NCBI GenBank assembly: GCA_018821435.1
Contig: JAHJME010000017.1
Location: forward strand, 1-64,000
Direction: 5' to 3'
From: Alphaproteobacteria bacterium
Lineage (GTDB): Bacteria; Pseudomonadota; Alphaproteobacteria; Caulobacterales; Caulobacteraceae
DNA length: 64,000 bases
In this document: positions 50,262-58,967 of the stretch, piece after piece
How positions within the stretch are numbered: position 1 is the first letter of the stretch
How the letters are laid out: each line of letters starts with the position of its first letter
Notes under the pieces: model-generated
Told to the model about the DNA's origin: nothing
What the model saw: only the letters and a program-made list of their open reading frames with translations
The model's database searches: none
Translations under genes and position numbers: made by a program

Positions 50262-51283
50262 GCGGCGCGCCGGAGCCCGGCCTCGAACGCCGCGCCGGCC
50301 GCGGAATAGGCCAGGCTCGCCGCCACAAGTCTCCCGCCGCGACGACCCAAGGCCTCGAGTATGCCGATCGCCGCCGCCAGTCCGGTCAAGGGATCGGCCA
50401 GGGCGTCGCCCAGGAAATTGGGCTCACCCGTCGCCGTCCACCGGACCAAGCCCCCCGCCGCCGCCGCATCGTCTCCGAACGCCACCCGGTCGGGCGCCGC
50501 GTGCCAGCCGTAGCCGGTGATGGCCGCCCAAACGCCGCCAGGGACGGCGGTCAGCTTTTCGCGAGGCGACAGGCCCAGGGACGCCAGCCCGCGCGCACGG
50601 GCGCTGGAGATGACCACATCGGCGGACATCACGTCCTCGCGCAGCCACGCGCGTTGCTCGGGGTCGGCAAGATCGACCGCGATGTCCGTCTTGGCGCCGT
50701 TCAGCCGATTAAAGAACGCCGGCATCGTCACCCGGGTCGGATCGGGCCGGCCGATGCTCTCGACGCGTACGACCTCCGCACCCATGGCCGCCAGGATCGC
50801 GCCGCACATGGGCCCCGCCCACAGGGCGGAGAGGTCGACGACCTTGAGCGGCTGACCCGCCCGGCGCACCAGGGGCGGCCCTTCGATCGCAACGATCGGC
50901 TCGGGGCTCTCGCACCGAGCCTCGCCGACCGCGCAGGCCGGGAGCCCCAGCAGCATGGCGCCGTCCATGAGCTCGGCCTGCGTGCGGGTCGGCGCCAGCC
51001 GCTCGACCTGCGCCCAGGCGTCATCCTCGATCTCACCGTGAAGCCACGCGGGAATGAGGTCGCGATCCTCGTCTCGCGCGAGGTTCACAGCGATCCAACC
51101 GTCGGCCGCGCGGACCATCCGGCAGGCGCGGTTGGGCGAAATCCGGGCGGGCGGATCGAGCGCGAGCTGACCGCTCCGGTCGCTGATGCCCAGCGCCGGG
51201 ACATCCACCCGCCGGCCGATCCGCGCCGTCAGGTCCGAGACGCGGCCGTGCAGCCGGTCCAGGACGCCCTGGATCGGGCTCAC
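50258..51283 (-). CDS. CoA-transferase (CaiB/BaiF, class III) with circularly permuted order
   Basis: 341 residues from GTG 51283, overlapping the crotonase stop. In ordinary CaiB-family proteins the segment DLSxxxAGPxxxxxLAxxGAxVxxVE is N-terminal. Here it is at 150-176 (VVDLSALWAGPMCGAILAAM GAEVVRVE, split for length), followed by the catalytic Asp region LADPLTGLAAAIGILEAL (Asp297) near the C-terminus. The N-terminal 50-125 (RMVRAADGWIAVNLARDEDR, ELMDGAMLLGLPACAVGEA) resembles what is normally the C-terminal part. It probably transfers CoA between carboxylic acids in the pathway. Confidence 0.75.
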   Translation of the reverse strand: MSPIQGVLDRLHGRVSDLTARIGRRVDVPALGISDRSGQLALDPPARISPNRACRMVRAADGWIAVNLARDEDRDLIPAWLHGEIEDDAWAQVERLAPTRTQAELMDGAMLLGLPACAVGEARCESPEPIVAIEGPPLVRRAGQPLKVVDLSALWAGPMCGAILAAMGAEVVRVESIGRPDPTRVTMPAFFNRLNGAKTDIAVDLADPEQRAWLREDVMSADVVISSARARGLASLGLSPREKLTAVPGGVWAAITGYGWHAAPDRVAFGDDAAAAGGLVRWTATGEPNFLGDALADPLTGLAAAIGILEALGRRGGRLVAASLAYSAAGAAFEAGLRRAA

Positions 51284-52263
51284 ACCTCCACCCCGTCCAC
51301 CAGCCGCCAGGCCAGGGCGGTGGCCAGGTCGATGTCCGCGCCGGAGAGGGCCATGTAGCAGGCGCGGCGGCGACCGATGCGGCGGGGGATGCTGGCCGTG
51401 CCGCCCGCGCCGGGGATCAGACCCATGGACACCTCCGGCAGGCGGAAGTGGGCGCCGGGTCGCGCGGTGACCCGGCCGGCCGCGGCGGGAACCTCGATCC
51501 CCGCCCCGACGCAGGCGCCGTGCAGGGTGACGGTCAGGCGCTCGCCCAGCGCCTGGGCCAGGCGGGCCGGTGACCGCAGGGTGCGGATCAGGTGCGCCTG
51601 GCCGGGATCCGCGGCGCGGCCGAACTCGTCCAGATCTCCCCCGGCGCTGAACGCCGGACCGACGCCGATGAGGCTCACGAGCGGCGCGTCGGGGTGCTCA
51701 AGCGCGAACGTCAGGGCCTCGGTCAGCTCGTCGCGCATGCGGGCGTCGAAGGCGTTGCGGGCGTCGGGTCGGTTCAGGCGAAGATCCAGGGTCTTGCCCG
51801 CGTCGATCAGCACGCGGGGCGTGGTGTCGAGGGGTCGGTCGCGGGCAGGGTTGGCAGCGCGCCAGGTGCGAAAACCCTCGGAGGCCAGCAGCATGGAATA
51901 GGCCAGCGACTCCGCCACCAGCGCCTGATCGAAGCTGACGTCCAGGCTGGTCCGCAAGACCTGGGCGGCGACGGCGGCGGCCACGGGCTGGGCTGTTACA
52001 GCGGCCCGGAGGTCGGCGATCACGCCGTCCAGCCGGGCGGGCGGGACGCCGACCCAAGGGCCGGGCGCGGCGGGGTCGCACGACAGCAGGATGTCGAAGG
52101 GATCAAGCGCGCCGCCCGGAACCGGGCCGCCCCGATGCACCCCCACCTGCACCACGCCCGGCGTCGCGCGAAGGGGCGGCGGATCGACTCCGATGTCGGT
52201 GACGGCGACGCCCGCGCCGCCGAGGTCGGTCAGGTCGGCGGTGAGGTTGCCGGCCGTCGTCAT
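51280..52263 (-). CDS. enoyl-CoA hydratase/isomerase with N-terminal extension
   Basis: 327 residues from ATG 52263. The crotonase core is at about 155-327: DLRLNRPDARNAFDARMRDE, GVGPAFSAGGDLDEFG, GACVGAGIEVPAAAGRV and FRLPEVSMGLIPGAGGT. Both glutamates used by classical hydratases are present (GIEV and LPEV). The first ~150 residues are an extension with several short hydrophobic stretches, without a fold that I recognise. Its start codon overlaps the acyl-CoA synthetase stop (ATGA). It likely hydrates the enoyl-CoA made by the operon's dehydrogenases. Confidence 0.85.
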   Translation of the reverse strand: MTTAGNLTADLTDLGGAGVAVTDIGVDPPPLRATPGVVQVGVHRGGPVPGGALDPFDILLSCDPAAPGPWVGVPPARLDGVIADLRAAVTAQPVAAAVAAQVLRTSLDVSFDQALVAESLAYSMLLASEGFRTWRAANPARDRPLDTTPRVLIDAGKTLDLRLNRPDARNAFDARMRDELTEALTFALEHPDAPLVSLIGVGPAFSAGGDLDEFGRAADPGQAHLIRTLRSPARLAQALGERLTVTLHGACVGAGIEVPAAAGRVTARPGAHFRLPEVSMGLIPGAGGTASIPRRIGRRRACYMALSGADIDLATALAWRLVDGVEV

Positions 52264-53759
52264 CACGCCGCGGCGGGCTTGGCGCTCATCTCGGTCCTGA
52301 GCTGGCGGCGGAGCAGCTTGCCGGTGTCGTTGTAGGGCAGCGCGTCGCGGAATTCCCAGACCTCGGGGGTCTTGGTGGAGCGCAGCCGTTCCCTTACCCA
52401 GGCGGCGAGGTCGTCAGCCGCCGGCGCGCCATCCTTGACCACGACGGCGGCGGCGACCTTCTCGCCCCAGTGGTCGTCGGGGACGCCCAGCACGGCCACG
52501 TCGGCGACGTTGGGGTGCTCGCGCAGCACATCCTCGATCTCGCCTGGCGAGATGTTCTCGCCGCCGCGCACGATCACGTCGTCCAGGCGGCCCTCGACGA
52601 AGAGGTAGCCCTCGTCGTCCATCCAGCCGCCGTCGTTGGTGGCGAACCAGCCATCGTCCTGCACGACCTTCTTGTGGGTGTATTCGCCGCTGACCTGTTC
52701 ACCGCGAACATAGATCTCGCCCGACTGGTTGGGGCCCAGCGCCTTGCCGTCGGGATCGCGGATCTCGAGCTCCAGCGCCGGCAGCGGCTTGCCCACCGAG
52801 CCCAGGCGGCGCTTGGCCGCCGGGTCGTCGGAATAGATCGCCATGCGGTGATCGTCAGGTCCCAGCACCGCGATGGTCGAGGACGTCTCGGTCAGGCCGT
52901 AGGCGTTGACGAAGTCCACGTGCGGCAGGAGCTCGAGAGCCCGCTCGATCACCGGCAGGGGCATGCGCCCGCCGCCATAGCTGAGCGCGCGCAGGGCCGG
53001 CAGGCTCTCGCCCCGCTCGGCCAGAATATCGAGGATGGACCCCAGCATGGTCGGCACGACCATGGCGTGGGTGATCGCCTCCCGCGTCGCCGCGTCGACC
53101 CAGGCCTCGGGCGTGAAGGCTTCGAGATAGACGATGCGCCGGCCGCCGTAGACACCGGTCAGCACCGCCGAGATGCCGGCGATATGGTAGGGCGGCACCG
53201 ACACCAGGGCCGCCTCGCCCTCATCGGCGCCCAGGAACTCGACCGTGCCGATCACGTAGCTGGTCAGGTTGGCGTGGCGCAGGATCGCGGCCTTGGGCTC
53301 GCCGGTGGTGCCGCTGGTGAACAGCAGGACGGCGATGTCGGGCTCGGCCCAGGGCGGGTCGTCCGCAGCCTCGGCCGCGCAGGCGGCCTCGAAGGCCGAG
53401 CGGGCCACGACCGTGACGCCGGCATGGGTGTCGAGCCGGTGCAGCATGTCGTCATCGACCACCGCGACGGACGGCGCGGTCCGGGCCAGCAGCTTGTTCA
53501 GGTCGGCGTTGGGCAGGCGGTAGTTCAGGGGCGCGAAGGGCTCGGCCAACAGGCCGCTGGCGAACAGCGCCACCGGCATGGCCCAGCCGTTCAGGCCCAG
53601 GAAGGCGACCGTCTGGCCGCCCTGCCTGGCCAGCCAGGCGGCGCCGGCCCGGGCGCGACGGCGGGTCTCTTCGAACGTCAAGCCATCGGCCAGCCCGCCC
53701 AGCGCCAGGCGATCCGGCGCGGCGTCGGCCGCCATGTCGAGCAGCAGGGCGGTGTGCAT
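52263..53759 (-). CDS. class I acyl-CoA synthetase (adenylate-forming ligase)
   Basis: 498 residues. AMP-binding motifs: VLLFTSGTTGEPKAAILRH near 160 (P-loop-like), FVNAYGLTETSSTIAVLG near 295, GEIYVRGEQVSGEY, GWFATNDGGWMDDEGYLFVEGRLDDVIVRGGENISPGEIED near 375-415 (split motif: DG near 383, GRxxD near 395), and the terminal Lys region ALPYNDTGKLLRRQL. It activates a carboxylic acid to its CoA ester, the first step for the operon. Translationally coupled to both neighbours by 1-bp overlaps. Confidence 0.9.
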   Translation of the reverse strand: MHTALLLDMAADAAPDRLALGGLADGLTFEETRRRARAGAAWLARQGGQTVAFLGLNGWAMPVALFASGLLAEPFAPLNYRLPNADLNKLLARTAPSVAVVDDDMLHRLDTHAGVTVVARSAFEAACAAEAADDPPWAEPDIAVLLFTSGTTGEPKAAILRHANLTSYVIGTVEFLGADEGEAALVSVPPYHIAGISAVLTGVYGGRRIVYLEAFTPEAWVDAATREAITHAMVVPTMLGSILDILAERGESLPALRALSYGGGRMPLPVIERALELLPHVDFVNAYGLTETSSTIAVLGPDDHRMAIYSDDPAAKRRLGSVGKPLPALELEIRDPDGKALGPNQSGEIYVRGEQVSGEYTHKKVVQDDGWFATNDGGWMDDEGYLFVEGRLDDVIVRGGENISPGEIEDVLREHPNVADVAVLGVPDDHWGEKVAAAVVVKDGAPAADDLAAWVRERLRSTKTPEVWEFRDALPYNDTGKLLRRQLRTEMSAKPAAA

Positions 53760-54073
53760 CAGTCGGACGCGGGCAGCTTCTTGGATTCCGTGGCGCCGAT
53801 CGGGCGGCCGTCGATGCTGAGCGAACCCTTGCCGGCCTTGGAGCAGAGGACTTCCAGCCCGGTCTCGGCGTCGGCGTAGCGCTTGCCCGCGGCGCTGCCG
53901 GCGGCATGAGCGTCGGACAGGACCAGATCGCCGGGACGCTCGGCCGCATGCGGGATCACCTGGTGGCCGCCGGCTTCCAGGCTGACCGGCGACTTGGCCG
54001 GCCGGACCACCACGAACTCACCATCGCAAACCGCGCTCTTCCAGCGCGAGCCAGGCTTCAGGTCCATGCGCAT
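53759..54073 (-). CDS. conserved hypothetical protein, 104 aa
   Basis: MRMDLKPGSRWKSAVCDGEF then VVVRPAKSPVSLEAGGHQVI; ATG 54073 or 54067 can be the start. The segment SRWKSAVCDGEFVVVRPAKS appears in small proteins encoded with acyl-CoA metabolism genes in alphaproteobacteria and actinobacteria, but no function is known to me. The position directly before the acyl-CoA synthetase, with which it overlaps by one base, suggests an accessory role in the pathway. Confidence 0.6.
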   Translation of the reverse strand: MRMDLKPGSRWKSAVCDGEFVVVRPAKSPVSLEAGGHQVIPHAAERPGDLVLSDAHAAGSAAGKRYADAETGLEVLCSKAGKGSLSIDGRPIGATESKKLPASD

Positions 54074-54091
54074 ACTCCCTTTTCGGAGAGC

Positions 54092-54865
54092 TTAGCGCCT
54101 GCCCTGGCCGTCGTCGACGCGGATGCAGGTGCCCGTCACCGCCTCGGACACGGGGGACACCAGATAGATCAGCGTAGAGTCCAGCTGGGCCGGGTCGCCG
54201 ATGCGCTTGCGGGGGAAGTGCTGGGAGATGTCGCCCACCCGCTCCAGCATCCCGTCCATCATCTCCGAGGTGAAGGCGCCCGGCGCGATGGCGTTGACGT
54301 TGATGTGGAACCGCGACCACTCGACCGACAGGGTCTCGGTCATCCGCACCACCGCCGACTTGCTGATCGAATAGAGCGCCGCGCCGCCGCCGGCGTAGTC
54401 GTAGGCCGCCGCCGAGGCGATGCTGACGATGCGGCCCGGCTGCTTGGCGTCGATCAGCCGGCGGGCGACCTCGCAGCTCAGGACGAACGGCGCGCGGACG
54501 TTGATGTCCAGCACCCGGTCGATCAGCTCCAGCGGCATCTTGTGCGCGCGCTGGGCGTCGGGGATGCCGGCGTTGTTGACCAGGATGGTGACCAGCCCCA
54601 GAGCGGCCTCGGCCTTGGCGACCGCACCGATCAGCTGGTCGGCGTCGGTGGCGTCCATCTCGATGGCCACGGCCTCGCCGCCGGCCGCGCGGATCTCGGC
54701 GGCCAGCGCCTCCAGCCGATCGAGGCGGCGCGCGGCCAGGGCGACCTTGGCCCCGCAACTGGCCAGCACCTTGGCGAACCGCAGGCCCAGGCCCGACGAG
54801 GCGCCGGTGACCAGGGCGACCTGGCCGGTGAGGTCGGTGGAGAGGTTGGGAAGCGGAAAGCTCAT
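54092..54865 (-). CDS. SDR family oxidoreductase
   Basis: 257 residues from ATG 54865. Rossmann motif VALVTGASSGLGLRFAKVLA near 17, NNAG (ILVNNAGIPDAQ) near 95, catalytic SIASAAAYDYAGGGAALYSISK with YxxxK near 160, and PGAFTSEMMDG. A classical short-chain dehydrogenase/reductase, using NAD(P)(H), likely the 3-hydroxyacyl-CoA dehydrogenase of the pathway. The ATG overlaps the upstream acyl-CoA dehydrogenase stop by four bases. Confidence 0.9.
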   Translation of the reverse strand: MSFPLPNLSTDLTGQVALVTGASSGLGLRFAKVLASCGAKVALAARRLDRLEALAAEIRAAGGEAVAIEMDATDADQLIGAVAKAEAALGLVTILVNNAGIPDAQRAHKMPLELIDRVLDINVRAPFVLSCEVARRLIDAKQPGRIVSIASAAAYDYAGGGAALYSISKSAVVRMTETLSVEWSRFHINVNAIAPGAFTSEMMDGMLERVGDISQHFPRKRIGDPAQLDSTLIYLVSPVSEAVTGTCIRVDDGQGRR

Positions 54866-56118
54866 GACTTGCGCCCGCTGGTGGGGATGTCCTTGAACGC
54901 GACGGTCTTGTCGACGCGAATGTCCCCGGGCAGGCCCAGCACCCGCTCGCCGATGATGTTGCGCAGGATCTCGTCCGAGCCGCCCTCGATGCGAGTGGCG
55001 GGCGAGCGCAGAAGCATGGCCTGGAAGCGCGCGTTCATCGGACTGTCCGCGTCCTGGATCACCCCCGCCTGGCCCTGCAGGTCCAGGGCGAACATCGCCA
55101 GTTCCTGCATGGTGGCGCCGGCCACCAGCTTGCCGATGGAGTTCTCCGGTCCGGGCGTCTGGCCCTTGGACAGCGCGGTGATGGCGCGCATGCCGGTGTA
55201 CTTGAGGCCCGACTGCTTCACCGCGAACTGCGCCAGCCTGGACCGCACCGAGGCGTCGTCCACGGCGGGCCGGCCGTCGATCTCGGCGTCCATGCAGAAC
55301 TGGAACAGCTCGGGGAAGCCGGTGGACATGCCCGAGCCGATAGACAGCCGCTCGTTCATCAGGGTGGTCAGCGAGACTTCCCACCCCTGCCCCACCGCGC
55401 CCAGGCGCTGGCTGTCGGGGATGCGGACCTCGTTGAAGAAGACCTCGTTGAAGCCGGACTGGCCGTTGGCCTGCTTGATCGGCCGCACGTCCACGCCGGG
55501 GCTGTCCATGCGCAGGAAGAACATGGTCAGGCCCTTGTGTTTGGGCACATCGGGGTCGGTCCGCGTGATCAGCAGGCCCCACTGCGAGTGCTGGGCGCCG
55601 CTCGTCCACACCTTCGAACCCGAGACGATCCAGTCGCCCGAGCCGTCGTCGGCGGGGACAGCCTTGGTGCGCAGGCCGGCGAGGTCGGAGCCGCTGGCCG
55701 GCTCGGAAAACAGCTGGCACCAGATCTCCTCGCCCGAGGCCAGGGGCGGCAGCAGGCGTTCCTTATGTTCCTCGTTCGCCCAGGCCATGACGGTCGGGCC
55801 GCACATGCCGTGGCCGATGATGAAGGGCCCGGAGAGCGAACCGTAGACGCCCTCCTCCTGGCCCCAGATCACCCGCTCGATGGGGCTGTAGGCGCCGCCG
55901 CCGTATTCCTTCGGCCAGTGCAGGCAGGCCCAGCCGCTCTCGGCCTTCTTCTTCTGCCAAGCCTTGGAGGCGGCCATGGGATCTTCGCTCTCCACACCGG
56001 AGGAGGCGAAGCCGGCGCGCTTCAGCTCGGCCTCCAGGTGCTTGGGCGCGTTGGCGGCGATCCAGGCGCGGGCCTTGGTTCGGAAGGCGGCTTCTTCGGG
56101 GGTGTCTTCGAAATCCAT
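54862..56118 (-). CDS. acyl-CoA dehydrogenase, long catalytic-type subunit
   Basis: 418 residues. WPKEYGGGAYSPIERVIWGQ near 75, WCQLFSEPASGSDLAGLRTK near 145, WIVSGSKVWTSGAQHSQWGL, FFNEVRIPDSQRLGAVGQGW and the C-terminal RIEGGSDEILRNIIGERVLG. It is of the long type found with a shorter partner in heteromeric dehydrogenases; the next gene upstream (56129) is such a partner. Second gene of the operon, 10 bp after the first. Confidence 0.9.
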   Translation of the reverse strand: MDFEDTPEEAAFRTKARAWIAANAPKHLEAELKRAGFASSGVESEDPMAASKAWQKKKAESGWACLHWPKEYGGGAYSPIERVIWGQEEGVYGSLSGPFIIGHGMCGPTVMAWANEEHKERLLPPLASGEEIWCQLFSEPASGSDLAGLRTKAVPADDGSGDWIVSGSKVWTSGAQHSQWGLLITRTDPDVPKHKGLTMFFLRMDSPGVDVRPIKQANGQSGFNEVFFNEVRIPDSQRLGAVGQGWEVSLTTLMNERLSIGSGMSTGFPELFQFCMDAEIDGRPAVDDASVRSRLAQFAVKQSGLKYTGMRAITALSKGQTPGPENSIGKLVAGATMQELAMFALDLQGQAGVIQDADSPMNARFQAMLLRSPATRIEGGSDEILRNIIGERVLGLPGDIRVDKTVAFKDIPTSGRKS

Positions 56119-56128
56119 GTCCGTTACC

Positions 56129-57262
56129 TCACGCCGCTTCGGTGTTGGCGCCGCGCAGGCGCTCGATCAGCAGGTCTTCCCAGGTCGACAGCGACCCCAG
56201 CGCCAGGGCCAGGGCGTTGGAGCGCCGATAGTAGAGGTGGCAGTCGAAGGCCCAGGTGAAGCCCATGCCGCCGTGGGTCTGGATGTTGTTCTTGGCGCAG
56301 TGCTGGAAGGCCTGGGTCGCCGACACCCGCGCCGTGGCCGCCGCCACCGGCAGCTCGGACGACCCGGAGGCCAGGGCCCAGGCGCCGTAGTAGCAGTTGG
56401 ACCGCGCCAGGGTGGCCGAGACGTACATGTCGGCCAGCAGGTGCTTGATCGCCTGGAACGAGCCGATGGGCCGGCCGAACGCCATGCGCTCCAGCGCATA
56501 GTCGCGGGCCATCTCCAGCGCCCGGTCGGCGCCGCCCACCTGTTCGAAGGCCATCAGGATCGCCGCGCGGTCCTGGATCTGGGCCGCGATGCGCCAGCCG
56601 TCGCCCTCGCCGCCCAGCGGCTCGGCCGGGGCGCCGTCGAAGGTCAGCTTCGCGTAGCTGCGCGAGGGGTCGATGGTGGTCAGGGTTTCGCGGATCACGC
56701 CCGGCCCGGTCAGGTCGACGATGAATAGCGAGATCGCGCTCTCCCCCCGGCCCGCGCCGGAGCGCGCCGCGACGATGGCGAAGTCTGCGCAGTCGCCGTC
56801 GGGGATCGGCGACTTCACGCCGGACAGCTTGCCGCCCTGGACCGTGGCGTGGACCTTGTCGGCGCTGATCCGGCCCTGGCCCTCGACCATCGCGAAGGTT
56901 CCCACCGCCTCCCCACTGGCCAGCTTGGGCAGCCACCTGGCTTTCTGGGCGTCGGACCCCGCCTGCAGCAGGAACTCGGCGGCCAGGTAGATGGAGGATG
57001 ACACCGGCACGGGCGCGATCACCCGGCCCAGCTCCTCGGCGATCAGACACAGCTCCAGGTGCGACAGGCCCATGCCGCCGTATTCCTCGGGGATCGCCAC
57101 GCCCAGCACGCCCAGCTTGGCCAGACCTGCGTACAGCGCCTTGTCATAGGGCTCCGGCCCTTCCAGCACCGCGCGCACGGCGGCCGGCGGGCACTTCTCG
57201 GCCAGGAAGCGGCGGACCTGGTCCTGCAGCGCCTTCTGGTCGTCGGAGAAATCCAGGTTCAT
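56129..57262 (-). CDS. acyl-CoA dehydrogenase, short partner-type subunit
   Basis: 377 residues from ATG 57262 with GGGGAGGA upstream. MNLDFSDDQKALQDQVRRFL, VAIPEEYGGMGLSHLELCLI, GRPIGSFQAIKHLLADMYVS, IQTHGGMGFTWAFDCHLYYR. The C-terminus lacks the EGG-type loop of the long subunit. It is the first gene of the eight-gene catabolic operon and probably forms a complex with the product of 54862-56118. It resembles the single short subunit at 23413-24501 in architecture. Confidence 0.88.
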   Translation of the reverse strand: MNLDFSDDQKALQDQVRRFLAEKCPPAAVRAVLEGPEPYDKALYAGLAKLGVLGVAIPEEYGGMGLSHLELCLIAEELGRVIAPVPVSSSIYLAAEFLLQAGSDAQKARWLPKLASGEAVGTFAMVEGQGRISADKVHATVQGGKLSGVKSPIPDGDCADFAIVAARSGAGRGESAISLFIVDLTGPGVIRETLTTIDPSRSYAKLTFDGAPAEPLGGEGDGWRIAAQIQDRAAILMAFEQVGGADRALEMARDYALERMAFGRPIGSFQAIKHLLADMYVSATLARSNCYYGAWALASGSSELPVAAATARVSATQAFQHCAKNNIQTHGGMGFTWAFDCHLYYRRSNALALALGSLSTWEDLLIERLRGANTEAA

Positions 57263-57431
57263 GCGTCCTCCCCGCCGGCGCTCGCGGCCGGCCTTGGGAG
57301 CCACTTCACACCCTTTGCCGCAAGGGGAGCCAAGGGGCGAGGCGCGGCTGCCGAGCCGCAGGTTTCGGGGAACCGCATCTTGCGGGAGGCTGTTTCCTCT
57401 ACCTGCCGGGGGCGGATGAGGGAGTGAACCT

Positions 57432-57830
57432 ATGCGAAGTCTTCTCTGCGGCGCGGCCCTGAGCCTCGCGTTCGGCCTGGCCGCCCAGGCGCAAGTCCCG
57501 GGCCAAGCCGCCCCCGGCACGGTGAACCCGCCGGTCTCCAATCCACCCGCCGCCTCGCCATCGGCCGCCGCGGCGCCCGCCGCCAGCGACGCCAGCGCGA
57601 CGGTCTCGCCCTATAAGGTCGGCATGACGATCAAGGACGCCCAGGGCGGCGCTGTCGGCACCATCGCCCGGGTCATCCGCACGCCGGACGGCGCCACCAC
57701 CATCTCGGCCAGTGTCGATGGGCGCAACGTCAACCTGCCGGCCTCGGCCCTGACGCTCAGCGCCGACGGTGGCGCGGTCAGTTCGATGAGCAAGGCGCAG
57801 ATCACGGCCTCCACCGTCCCGCCGACCTAG
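57432..57830 (+). CDS. hypothetical secreted protein with small beta domain
   Basis: 132 residues. Signal peptide MRSLLCGAALSLAFGLAAQAQ, an Ala/Pro/Ser-rich linker, then a domain over about 60-125 (YKVGMTIKDAQGGAVGTIAR, TTISASVDGRNVNLPASALT) that resembles a PRC-barrel-like or repeat-type beta fold common in small exported proteins of Caulobacterales and sphingomonads. Divergent from the catabolic operon across 169 bp. Confidence 0.65.
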   Translation: MRSLLCGAALSLAFGLAAQAQVPGQAAPGTVNPPVSNPPAASPSAAAAPAASDASATVSPYKVGMTIKDAQGGAVGTIARVIRTPDGATTISASVDGRNVNLPASALTLSADGGAVSSMSKAQITASTVPPT

Positions 57831-57837
57831 CCGGCGA

Positions 57838-58779
57838 TCAGTCCGGGTCGGGATGGAAGTCCCGACCCAGGGCGCTCAGCTCGTCCATCAGCCAATTCCG
57901 GAAGGCGATGAATTCCGGCTTTTCGGCGAAGCTGTCACGGCAGATCAGCCAGTAGGCGCGCTCCGACATGACCGTGAGGTCGAACGGCGCGACCAGCAGC
58001 CCGCGTTCCAGCCAGTGGTCGACCATAGGCGAGCGACCGAGGTCGACGCCCACCCCGTGGGACGCGGCGTTCATCGACATGTTGAACAGATCGAAGCGAC
58101 GCGCGCGCTCCAGGCTGACGCCCGAGACGTCCGCGCCGCTGGCGGCCGCAGCCGCCAGCCAGCTGCGCCAGCCCTCAGGCGCCACGGTTGATTCCAGGAT
58201 CGGGTGCTTGGCCAGGTCCTCGGGCGTGCGGATGGCGTCTGGGCCTTCCAGCAGCTTGGGCGAACAGACCGGGAAATAGAGCGAGTGGGCCAGCTTCTCG
58301 GCCAGCAGCCCGGCGAATTCGCCCGCCAGCGCCCCGCCTCGGATGGCCACGTTCGCCCCGGTGCGCTCGAACTCCACCGGGCCGTACCATTTGTGGAGCG
58401 CCTTGATCTCCAGCGTGATGTTCGGATTGGCCTCGTAGAAGCGGTGCAGGCGGGGCACGATGAAGTCGGTGGCGAAGCCCGTGACGCTGTCCAGCACCAG
58501 GTGCAGGCCGGCCTCGGGATGGCGCAGGCGCCGCGAGCTTTCCTGCAGGGCGTCGAAGCTGGCCGTCACCTGGGGCAGGTACTCCAACCCCTTCAGCGAC
58601 AGGGTGATCCCCCGGTTCGAGCGGATGAACAGGACGACGCCCAGCTCGGCCTCCAGCACCCGGATCTGGTGGAGGATCGCCGCGCGGGTGACCTTCAGCT
58701 CCTTCGCCGCACCGGCGACGCCATAGCGGCCGACGGTCTCGAAGGCCCGTAGCGCGGTCAGCGGCGGCAACCGGTCCAT
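57838..58779 (-). CDS. LysR family transcriptional regulator (GcvA-like)
   Basis: 313 residues. Winged helix at 1-65 (DRLPPLTALRAFETVGRYGV, LKVTRAAILHQIRVLEAELG), then a substrate-binding domain: LHLVLDSVTGFATDFIVPRL, GANVAIRGGALAGE, AKHPILESTVAPEGWRSWL. Divergent from the ACMSD-like amidohydrolase gene, a typical LysR-target layout. Its effector domain is strikingly similar to that of the regulator at 63199. Confidence 0.9.
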   Translation of the reverse strand: MDRLPPLTALRAFETVGRYGVAGAAKELKVTRAAILHQIRVLEAELGVVLFIRSNRGITLSLKGLEYLPQVTASFDALQESSRRLRHPEAGLHLVLDSVTGFATDFIVPRLHRFYEANPNITLEIKALHKWYGPVEFERTGANVAIRGGALAGEFAGLLAEKLAHSLYFPVCSPKLLEGPDAIRTPEDLAKHPILESTVAPEGWRSWLAAAAASGADVSGVSLERARRFDLFNMSMNAASHGVGVDLGRSPMVDHWLERGLLVAPFDLTVMSERAYWLICRDSFAEKPEFIAFRNWLMDELSALGRDFHPDPD

Positions 58780-58865
58780 GTCGTTGGCGTCTCACCCTGC
58801 GCCCGCGCGCACCTCGCGCGGCATGGTCTTGTCATCCCACATCGCGGCCGTCCCGCGCCGCCAAC

Positions 58866-58891
58866 AAATTTCAACCGGGCGCGAAAATTTT
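58866..58891. promoter_or_regulatory. candidate LysR operator in a divergent promoter
   Basis: AAATTTC-N10-GAAAATTTT, an AT-rich dyad in otherwise GC-rich DNA between the LysR gene and the divergent amidohydrolase gene. The arms TTTC and GAAA are symmetric; spacing differs by a base from the canonical T-N11-A box. Proposed from layout only. Confidence 0.3.
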
Positions 58892-58967
58892 CAGCCTACG
58901 GGCGGGCGCCGCCCCTGGCTAAGCCATGGCCTGGGCCGCCCCCTGGCGGGACCAGGGGAGACAGGCG

